Assembly: GCA_951213105.1 (NCBI GenBank)
Contig: OX578145.1
Span: forward strand, 13,608,707-13,672,706
DNA length: 64,000 bases
From: Amaurobius ferox
Taxonomy: Eukaryota > Arthropoda > Arachnida > Araneae > Amaurobiidae
Reading direction: 5' to 3'
Every line of letters begins with the position of its first letter. The stretch's first letter is position 1. The notes under the pieces were generated by a model. That model was not told the origin of the DNA and did no database searches. It saw only the letters and a program-made list of their open reading frames with translations. The translations under genes were made by a program, and so were the position numbers. Shown here piece after piece: positions 56,058-64,000 of the stretch.

Positions 56058-56189
56058 GCCATCACCTCAAAAATGTTCGATTCCTGATCAGGGATGCTCG
56101 AAACGTGCTCTCTCGTCGAAAACTCGAATTCGAATTTTCGACCCCGTCACAATACTTTCCGTATACGCATTATTATATATAAGGACAGT
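55249..56189 (+). mobile_element. TCTGATG family, full-length copy (941 bp)
   Basis: It starts TCTGATGTGGTAGCACATGA and has a TTTCTTATATAATG motif, GTCGCCAAGTTGGAGAC, ATCTCGAGAACGGTTCATGC, a G-run of 12, (CA)n at 56031-56056, and ends TATATAAGGACAGT, a one-base change from the usual end. Confidence 0.8.
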
Positions 56190-56337
56190 ACAGTAGTTCA
56201 CCTACAGACTAATCTTCCTTTTCGCTTTCATATCGCATTAAATAGAGTTTAATTGTAAAATAATAACAAGAATGCTTATTTCAAATGACACCGAATGTGC
56301 TGTATTAATTAAATTTTTGCTTTCATTTGGCGGTTGG

Positions 56338-56885
56338 ATGTTTTAGGAAGTGAAGTGGTAGCAAAAATGTCAAAAAACTGAAATACCTTGAGGACTGTGG
56401 ATTCTAGAGAAATGAGATTGTTTTTATTATTCCTTTCGTCGTAAAAAATTCCATATGAAACGTTCAATTAACAAACGCATTTAATCATATTTAATTTTTT
56501 ATTTCAGACTTTTGACAATTTTTGCAAATGTCATGTTGTGAAAAAGGGCAGGTTTTATTTTTGGAATTTGTACCAAACTCCTTTCGGCACCAGGGAAACC
56601 AACAATTTTAGGTCGACAATTTACTTTAGGTCGGACGGCCTGGAAGGACAGAAATAAAGAAAGTAACTTATCAAATTTGGTGAAATTAAATTGAATTTTT
56701 TGAACCAGAGTCGGCATATGTACATGGCACAGGCAAACCTGCAGACACACACATACATTCAGATACACGAATTAAGATCACGCTGAAAATAGTGGTTTCA
56801 TGTTCAAATGTGCCCGAAACCTGTTAATTTGGCGAAAACTTGAGTTTCCACTTTCGACCTTATTCTAATACTTTCGCTGTGCATC
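56338..56885 (+). mobile_element. Degenerate TCTGATG-B-like copy
   Basis: It has GGGCAGGTTTTATTTTTGGA, ATTTGTACCAAACTCCTTTC, GGCACCAGGGAA, a (CA)n-like ACACACACATACATTCAG and CGAAAACTTGAGTTTCC, in the subfamily B order. Ends are not clear. It contains a short TAGGTCGGACGGCCTGG piece, similar to the retroposon 3' hairpin, at about 56631. Confidence 0.5.
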
Positions 56886-57852
56886 CCGGCTTTTATTCCT
56901 TAAATATTGATCTTAGACGCATATATAATAAGTTACAAGTTGCGTAAAAAAAGGTACAGAATTTTGTGAAATCGATTACAATTTTCAAGGGAATTAAATT
57001 TTAAGGAATACAAAATTTGAATTTTTATACGGCCCCGTACAAAAACATTTCTAATGAGTAAAATGTGCCCCATCTATATAATAAAAGGCAATGTCTGTCT
57101 GTGTGTCTGTCTGTCTGTCTTATACACTATACGTTTCGCGACCGCGCGTCGGAGAGCTACGAAATTTGGCAATCGGAGACCCTGGGGGGTGAGAAGGGGA
57201 CACGTGAAACCGATTTTTAAAATTTTAATTATTTTTTTTGTTATTTAATGTTTTATGCGATTTCGACCGTTTTTTGACCTTTTTGCCCTTTTTTCTCCCC
57301 GATCCAGACATCGTAGAAAAAAACAAATCACACCATCGGAAAGAGCAGAGAATTTCAAGTAAAAATATATAAATTTCAAATCTCAGGGACAAATTCTAAT
57401 ATTTTTTTATGATTTTAAAACAAAAGTCACTTTTGACTCAAAAAAACGATTTTTGGTTTTTAAATTCTCGCATAGTAAAAAGGAATCAGAATTTCGACTA
57501 ATAATTTACATTTTTAGAAAGGTCAAATATCTGGCATTCTTACAAGTCCAATCTGGTCAAGAAATATTCCGTATTGGCCACAGGATCGGAATTTTAAAAT
57601 TTTCCGAATTTCAATTTCTCGGCGATCCGCTAAAGCATTTCTTAACCGACGTTTCTCCCTCACAGAAGCAGGGAAGGTGGTGGGTTGGGACGTCAAGGTG
57701 GATGTGACGTCACGGTTCTGTATATGCATAGCGATGGGTGGGACAATAAGAAACCGAATTAGTTTTTACTTTCCGTTTCCCGCGCTTCCGATTTTAAATG
57801 AAATAAGAGCTTAACATATGCATTGTAGAAATTATTATATTTATATTTTAAA

Positions 57853-57961
57853 TGATGGAACGATATGGATTTTTTAAATGGATATTTTAATTTTATGGAT
57901 ATTTAAAATGATGGAACGATGGATATTTTAATTTTATGGATATTTAAAATGATGGAACAAT
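57853..57961. repeat. 41-bp minisatellite inside the Helitron
   Basis: The unit GATGGAACGATGGATATTTT followed by AATTTTATGGATATTTAAAAT repeats about 2.5 times. Confidence 0.8.
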
Positions 57962-58029
57962 GGAATGAGGATCATGGAATTAAGAGCTTAGCATATGGTC
58001 ATTTTAAATTGTAAATTAGCGTACGGGAA

Positions 58030-58975
58030 GTTAGCGGTAGGCCCGGGTACGATTCAAGCCACTGCCAAAACTGCCGAAGTGTTCACTCGGAATACGATCA
58101 CGTAAAACATGTGGGCCCGTAAGTCCTTTCGAGAGGTTGGTGGTAGGGGAAGGAGGGTACGGTCCCTGTGGATGCCTCCCTCACAGGGTTCCCGTCTAAA
58201 TTGGGTGAATATAAAGAAAGTTGCGGAGGGCGAGGCAGCCCAGTGGTTGGCGCTCAGGAATTGCACTCGGTAGGCCCGGGTTCGATTCATCGCCACTTCC
58301 AAAACTACCGCCGTGTTCACGCGGAGTGCGATCACGATAAACATGTGGGTCCGGAAGTCCTTCCGAGAGGTTGGTGGTAGGGGAAGGAGGGTACGGTCCC
58401 TGTGGATGCCTCTCCCACTGGGTTCCGTTCTAAATTGGGTAAATAAAAAGAATGTTATGGAGATTGTCGCGGGGGGCGAAGAAGCCCAGTGGTTAGCGCG
58501 CGGGAATTGCACTCAGTAGGCCCGGGTTCGATTCCCGCCACTGCCCAAACTGCCGCCATGTTTACGCAGAGTCCGATCACGTTAAACACGTGGGTCTGTA
58601 AGTCCCTCCGAGAGGTTGGTGGTAGGGGAAGAAGGGTACGGTCCCTGTGGATGCCTCTCTCACTTGGTTCCGCTCTAAATTGGGTGAATAAAAAGAAAGT
58701 TATGAAGAATATCGCGGAGGGTGAAGTACCCCAGTGGTTAGTGCGCGGGATTTGCACTTGGTAGGCCCGGGTTCGATTCCCAAAATTGCCGCCATGTTCA
58801 CGCGGAGTACGATGACGTTAAACATGTGGGTCGGTAAGTCCTTCCGAGAGGTTGGTGGTAGGGGAAGGGGGGTTCGGTCCCTGTGGATGCCTCCCCCAAT
58901 GGGTTCCAGTCTAAATTGGGTGGCACTTCCAGGCCGTCCAAATAGTTACCTTACAACTTTCTGGTGGGTCGCGCC
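58030..58975 (+). mobile_element. Tandem array of four tRNA-headed SINE units
   Basis: Units begin at about 58030 (5' truncated), 58222, 58468 and 58711. Each complete head carries an A-box-like CAGTGGTTAGCGCGCGGG and a B box GGTTCGATTCC (about 58279, 58525 and 58770). The body has GAGAGGTTGGTGGTAGGGGA and CCTGTGGATGCCTC. Units 1-3 end in CTAAATTGGGTGAATAAAAA and run straight into the next head; only unit 4 continues into the 3' hairpin (CCAGGCCGTCC ... TGGTGGGTC). The array is inside the Helitron. Frames of 70-150 codons on either strand are artefacts of the GC-rich repeat. Confidence 0.85.
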
Positions 58976-60034
58976 AGCGAGTTTGCCACGGTCAGAATTT
59001 TCAAGGGTAGCGAACAGGCTGGTCGCCAAAGGCGGCTAGTATACTAATAAAGTGATGTACAAAATTTCAGCATTTTATTATAAAAAGTCCCAGACATATA
59101 AAAAGACAAAACTGCTTACTTAAACCATTTTTCGATGCATCGACATGGGTTCTCAGAGGGGAAAAATCATGTCGGCAGATCGCGTTTCAGGGATCATACA
59201 CAAATTACGAAAGAAAGTAATGATTACATAAAAAAATAATAATTTTGCTATTTATTGGTACAAAAGTATCTACACTGTGTAGAAATAATAACTTTACACA
59301 AAGATTACAAAGCTTGTTCAAAATGTTTTCCATCCATGCCTAAGATCCACTAAATATAAGAGGCAGATATTATTTGTCTATGACGCATTTCTGAGTTGAG
59401 TCATTTGCACTCTTGCTGCAAACATTTACATTTTAACTTGTGATTAATCCCTCACCAACTTTGTTTAAACATATTTATGGACTTTTTATGATAAAATGCT
59501 GAAATTCTGTACATCAGCTTATTAGTGTATGGGACACATTTTACACATTGGAAATGTTTTTGTACGGGGGCCGTAAAAAAATTTAAATTTTGTATTTCTT
59601 AAAATTTATTCCCATGAAAATTTTTATCGATTTCATAAAATTCTGTATCTTTTTTACGCAACTTTTTAATTTATTAGGTCGGTACCGATGATTGAGGTCG
59701 GTACCGATAATTTCAATGTTTATATGTTAACTTTAAAAAGCACCAAAAATAAAATAATGTATTCATTAAAAAAAAAATTTTTTTAGATTACGTAGGTATA
59801 CACCAGACTTTTCGCTAAACTTTCTTTTATGGATGTGGCGAAATAATTAATAGATAACGTACAAAACACAAATTTCGATGTATTTAAAAAAATAAATAAA
59901 TATGAAGGAATTATCTCACGGATTTGGTTCAAACATCACCGAAGAAAGAAAACTTTCTTCAAACGTTCCGATGGTGACAAGATGGAAACTCTGTAATAAT
60001 ATAATAATATTCTGTATCGTTTAGGATCCCATTT

Positions 60035-60100
60035 GTCGAAAGCCCAGACCTCACAGCCGACCCAGAGGTTTATGGCAGTTAAATGTGAGGCCGGGATAGT
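60035..60100 (-). mobile_element. Minimal hairpin retroposon M5 (~64 bp)
   Basis: It is flanked by GGATCCCATTT (60024-60034) and GGATCTCATTT (60101-60111), an 11-bp duplication with one mismatch. On the minus strand it reads CCCGGCCTCACA ... TGTGAGGTCTGGG, tail CTTTCGAC. The upper stem TCACA/TGTGA differs entirely from GTCC/GGAC elsewhere yet pairs perfectly. Confidence 0.8.
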
Positions 60101-60129
60101 GGATCTCATTTGTGTAAAAATCGGTTAAA

Positions 60130-60288
60130 ATAGTGCTAAACATAAATTGATTAAAATTAATATTCGAATTTTCACCTCTGTACCAAATATCATGACCTAT
60201 AACGAAGCTTAGATTTTTCGCTACAGTCAGCACAAACAGACAGAGAAACAGGCAAATAAACAGATAAAAGTCTTATTCTTATAGAGGA
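60130..60288 (-). mobile_element. Possible Helitron 5' fragment
   Basis: On the minus strand A^TCCTCTATAAGAATAAG is followed by CTGTTTCTCTGTCTGTTTGT and later ATGATATTTGGTAC. This layout resembles the starts at 47868 and 57073 (TCTATA, GTCTGTCTG, GAAATTTGG). No 3' end was found. Confidence 0.4.
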
Positions 60289-60355
60289 TTAAATTTAAAT
60301 GTAAATTGAATTAATAAAGAAAGTAACTTACTCTATCATTTCAATAGTAAAAAAA

Positions 60356-61274
60356 TCTGATGTGGGCAACACATGACTTTCCTTATATAATGCAATGAAT
60401 TTACTACTTTTACAACTAAAAAAAACGTTATGCTTATAGCAGATAAATATATTCTTTCCATGATATTGGATTTTCTTCAATTAGACGTCATTTTCATTGA
60501 TTTAGCGTCATTTTTATCAATTTGGCGAGATTTTTGTTAATTTGGCAACAATTAAAGATGTCGCCAAGTTGGCGGCATTCCGCCAAATTCGTCACCAAAA
60601 TCTCGCCAAGCGTTATGAACGGAGAAATAAGTTATTCTTGCAGCAGATAAATGACTATTGGCGTTCAAATGCAAAAGTATTACTCAAATATCTTTTTTCA
60701 TAAATGGAGCGAGCTAGATCCACGAGAATGATGTCACCCAATTTATCGCATGATATTACATATGAAAAGTGAACATGTTTCTCAATGGGAAATATATATT
60801 TTTTTTATTTCATATGACTTTTTCATAATTTTTTTGAAAAATGTGTAATATCTCGAGAACGGTTCATGTTAGCGTTCTAAACTTTATGCCAATCGTTTTC
60901 TAATGAAAAATTACATAAGAAATGTCTATTTGCGTAACTTTATTAGATATTTTGATTTTTTGACGATTTTTTCTAAATTTCATTCGAAAATTTAGGGGGG
61001 TTCTGAACATTCGATTGCGTATAAAAACAATAGGCTTCCTCTGCTAACGGATGGTGATTTTTGTACCAAATTTCGTTCGAATCGGTCCATTCGTTCGTCA
61101 GTTATCGTCTCCATAGACTCACTGACACACACACACACACACACAGACATCACTTCAAAAATGTTTGATTCGTGATCAGGGATGCTTGAAACGTGCTCTC
61201 CCGTCGAAAACTCGAATTCGAATTTTCGACCCCGTCATAATACTTTCCTTATACATTATGTATATAAGGAAAGT
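60356..61274 (+). mobile_element. TCTGATG family, full-length copy (919 bp)
   Basis: It starts TCTGATGTGGGCAACACATG after A7 and has ACTTTCCTTATATAATGC, GTCGCCAAGTTGGCGGC, ATCTCGAGAACGGTTCATGT, GGGGGGTTCTGAACATTCGA, (CA)n at 61126-61144, GAATTCGAATTTTCGACC and the 3' hairpin ending AAGGAAAGT. Near-consensus throughout, so likely recent. Confidence 0.85.
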
Positions 61275-61698
61275 AATATTTTAAGGAATAGTGCAAATCT
61301 AAAAACTATTTTCCCCTTATTTGCTCGGCGATCGATTTCACTTTTGGTTCCTGAATTGGCAACAAAGTATCCGGTCTAGACTTACTGGCGGCAACTTGAA
61401 GAATAAATTGTGAGATTTCGGAAGAAACTTTCTCCTTGGATTTCAAAATATATAACCGACATACTACACTGCTTGTTATATATTCCTAAATTGTGTGCGT
61501 TGATTTCTCTTCCCAAATGTATTTTCTTATTAATCATATAGTATACTATTTCAATATTCTGTTATGGCACTGTTAATCATAACTATAACTCAATATGTAT
61601 TCGAATTTGTATTCAAATAAACGACATACTACCCTATCTGTTATATGTATATTCCTAAATATTGAGTTTATTTCTTTCTCCAAATGTATTCTCCTGTT
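61275..61698. other. AT-rich DNA without recognisable gene
   Basis: Two similar blocks (CGACATACTAC...CTGTTATAT...TATTCCTAAAT at about 61457 and 61620) indicate a local duplication. No gene is seen. Confidence 0.5.
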
Positions 61699-61938
<240 letters not shown>

Positions 61939-62130
61939 TTCAAATTCAAACTCAATTTGTTCAAACTCGATTTGTTCAAACTCAATTTATTCAAATTCAA
62001 TTTGTATTCAAATTTTTAGTCAAATCAGTATTATAATTTATTCGTATTCAATGTGTATTTATATTCAAATCTTACACTTCACAATTCCAGATTTGATATA
62101 ACAGTAGATCCGTTTGTATTATTACTTTCC

Positions 62131-62222
62131 CTACAATACATGGTAAATGAAGACCTGCCTTTGTTGGCCCACAAAAATTAATAAAATCTGAAGTAAAATA
62201 CTACATATGCTCAAATGTATTT
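62131..62222 (-). mobile_element. TCTGATG-B 3' fragment
   Basis: The plus-strand start TACTTTCCCTACAATACATG-GTAA matches the 3' end of the copy at 23680. CCTGCCTTTGTTGGCCC and ATATGCTCAAATGTAT fit the subfamily B body in inverse orientation, with the microsatellite deleted. Confidence 0.55.
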
Positions 62223-62287
62223 TCGTCTTTCGAAATATGATCTGGCTGTGTCCAGTACTTGATTAATGCAAACATTTTACTTCTCCT

Positions 62288-62570
62288 TCGACCCAGACCG
62301 TCCGACCTACCCGAAAGTGTAAGGTATCTGTTTGGACTCCCGGGAAGTGTGACACAATTTAAACCTGAACCTAGTTGGGGTTCCATCCACAGAAATCTTA
62401 CCCTCCTTCCCCTACCACAAACCTCTCGGAAGGACTTACGGACTCGCATGTTTATTGTGATCGTAGTCCGTGTGAACAAGGTGGCAGTTTGAGCAGAGGC
62501 GGAAATCAAACTCGGGTCCTTAGAGGGCAATTCCTGCCCGTTAATCACTGGGTAGTCGCTCCCCCAAGCA
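62288..62570 (-). mobile_element. tRNA-headed SINE, near full length
   Basis: On the minus strand it has a head remnant CCCAGTGATTAACGGGCAGG with a B-box-like GAGTTTGATTTCC, the body GAGAGGTTTGTGGTAGGGGA and the hairpin CCCGGGAGTCC ... GGACGGTCTGGG. It is a diverged copy of the 58 kb units. No clear target duplication is seen. Confidence 0.75.
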
Positions 62571-63144
62571 ATCCTTTTTGTACCCTTTTGGGGACCATCA
62601 TGAAATTCACCAGTATTTTTGTAATCAACATTTAATTAAATCTTGTTAGATCCTGTTGACGCGGGGCCCAGTCCGAACAGTCTGAGACCGGCCCTGATAT
62701 CATGCCTTATTGAGAATCTGGAAGAGAATCTGGGTAGATAGTGTCTATCCAAAACAACCCTCTATCAAGTACATTGTATGTTAATTGTGTATAAACATTT
62801 TGAATACTGTATAATTAAAATGAGAGTTGCCAATTAGCGGATTGTTTGGGCAGGCTCTGGCATTCTATAATTTTACCCACTCTAAACGTAAATCAGTTTG
62901 AGCCTTATATACAACTCTATTCAGAATCCAATTAGTTATATATTTCCCAGTCAAAAATACATATTTTACTTGGATTACACTGGCCTTTCCAAACAAAAAT
63001 ATTCCAAGACTATCTCATTGAAATTCAGAACCCGTAATTTTGTCCATATCTGAATACAATATTTCTTGAAACTCTGACGAAATAAATCATGCTCCTTTTA
63101 TATGCTCTCCACCATTTGTACGTAATGATAGAAAACGTACACTA

Positions 63145-63145
<1 letters not shown>
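62571..63145. other. Interval without recognisable gene
   Basis: Mixed sequence; no coding block or repeat end is recognised. Confidence 0.45.

Positions 63146-63243
<98 letters not shown>
63146..63243. repeat. (TA)n microsatellite
   Basis: Nearly pure TA over about 98 bp with one C interruption. Confidence 0.95.
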
Positions 63244-63456
63244 TCTGCAACTGCTGTTTTGATAGTTTTCTAGTCATGTATGTGCAAATTGTTTGACGCT
63301 TCTTGCATACATAATTTATCTTATCAACTATCCGCGTAACTTTGTTTAAATTTGCATAATTTAGATCAATTTCATATTTCTATTTACAATGTCTTTATAT
63401 TTTAAAGTATGCTTGCAATACATCTGTTCAACATTTACTCTTCTTCATCATTATAT

Positions 63457-64000
63457 TGTTACGAAACGTACCCTTTAGAATCGTGGGAGTATACGCAGGA
63501 TACAAGAACGAGTCTGGATTACTTTGTACTTGTAAATAAACGTAACTTAACAGGAACAATATACAATCAAACAGCACTTACATGCTCCACTAATTACACA
63601 AAATAACCCATAATATTCTCAAAATACTGGCGGAAACAATTTCACAAAACAACCGCTACTCAAAACACTGACAAAAATCACAGTCCACTGTAGCTCGTAT
63701 ATTGTTAACTCATCAACTGAACTCTAACAGAGTGATGAGTTCTTTTTATAGTCTCTCTATAGAAACTGCTGGAAATCTGTCTGTAGAAATTTCCAGAATT
63801 ATCTAATATCTCATAGACTAATCGCTATTTTGTAAAGTTTCTGGAACATTCGGTAAGTCGCCAAATGTCGCCAAATTGGAGATAAACTAAATCAGGAAAT
63901 CCTTATTCTACCTGGGAAATTCTGTCAACCCTGGGCTCACGTCATGCTGACGTGATGGACTGTGTTTTCTTCGCCTGGCCATCGAGACAGACGAAAGAGG
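63457..64000 (-). mobile_element. Partial LTR-like sequence at the window edge
   Basis: On the minus strand the end reads GGTACGTTTCGTAACA (63457 on plus is TGTTACG). An upstream ACTATAAAAAGAACTC (63741-63756) resembles the TATA region of a Ty3/gypsy-type LTR. The other end would lie beyond the window, so only the pattern is seen. A ...GTCGCCAAATGTCGCCAAA piece at about 63856 recalls the TCTGATG body. Confidence 0.35.

Larger units (their letters stand above)
57073..59039 (+). mobile_element. Nonautonomous Helitron (1967 bp) with resolved empty site
   Basis: The 5' end is TCTATATAATAAAAGGC preceded by A (57072). The 3' end is GGTCGCCAAAGGCGGCTAG followed by T (59040); CGCC-AAA-GGCG forms a short hairpin before CTAG. 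Removing it restores ...CCCCA|TATACTAATAA..., which matches the opposite TIR arm of the host element (CCCATACACTAATAA on its inverse). A/T insertion, TC start, CTAG end and no target duplication are the defining Helitron traits. There is no Rep/helicase gene. The cargo includes a 41-bp minisatellite and four tandem SINE units. Confidence 0.9.
56926..59676. mobile_element. Long-TIR element split by a Helitron
   Basis: The left arm is 56926-57072 joined across the Helitron to 59040-59098. The right arm is about 59462-59676. Both read from the outside AAGTTGCGTAAAAAA, CAGAATTTT, TGAAATCGAT, ACAAAATTT, CCGTACAAAAACATTTC, GTAAAATGTG and, after the junction, ACTAATAA, GATGTACA, ATTTCAGCATTTTAT and ATAAAAAGTCC. 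That gives ~200-bp TIRs around a ~360-bp interior. No protein is recognised, so its superfamily is unknown. Confidence 0.75.

Noticed and set aside
58054..59039. Open frames of 70-152 codons on both strands
   Set aside because: They are repeated in every SINE unit, overlap on opposite strands and coincide with pol III promoter sequence. They reflect GC-rich repeat DNA, not genes.

Overview
This is a eukaryotic, AT-rich, repeat-dominated stretch with no intact protein-coding gene that I can recognise. The transposon families (mariner/Tc1, hAT, Helitron and Helentron-like elements, short pol III retroposons), the low GC content and the long microsatellites fit an arthropod nuclear genome. An arachnid such as a spider is my best guess, by inference from the mariner protein fragments, not proof. 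The window reads as intergenic or intronic DNA built by nested insertions. Only two short stretches (3141-3308 and 29338-29482, both minus) look as if they might be exon-like coding sequence, with low confidence.

Layout. 1-11 kb: a decayed hAT element with an 8-bp target duplication, a mariner element with ~270-bp inverted ends, a small hAT-like MITE and a foldback. 10.8-15.5 kb: an ACGT-rich cluster, a pogo/Tigger-like remnant and a ~1.75-kb tandem duplication. 17-40 kb: the main territory of a family beginning TCTGATGTGGGCAACACATG and ending AAGGAAAGT, here called the TCTGATG family. It has a poly-A target, a (CA)n tract, an internal GTCGCCAAGTTGGCGAC palindrome and a 3' hairpin, resembling nonautonomous Helentron-type elements. 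About eighteen copies or fragments occur, some fused into composite arrays. 40-47.4 kb: Helitron 3' ends, three mariner derivatives and tiny hairpin retroposons. 47.8-50.6 kb: a Helitron-like element carrying a 5S-rRNA-headed SINE and a TCTGATG-B copy. 50.9-52.5 kb: a Tc1 element. 54-61 kb: foldbacks, more TCTGATG copies, and a long-TIR element split by a canonical Helitron that carries four tandem tRNA-headed SINE units. 61.7-64 kb: large (TA)n tracts, a SINE copy and a partial LTR-like end.

How things fit together. Three insertions can be checked inside the window because an uninterrupted counterpart survives: the Helitron 57073-59039 (empty site in the opposite arm of the split element), the TCTGATG element 23680-24527 (empty site at 24949-24955) and the TCTGATG composite 30902-32519 (empty site at 32873-32892). 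The strongest candidates for a little-described system are (1) a modular retroposon whose 3' hairpin (CCCGGCC ... GGTCTGGG, with a compensated variable stem) moves alone as 55-67-bp units with 11-14-bp target duplications and is also attached to tRNA-like and 5S+tRNA-like heads, and (2) the TCTGATG family, whose 5' internal and 3' terminal inverted motifs change together between subfamilies.
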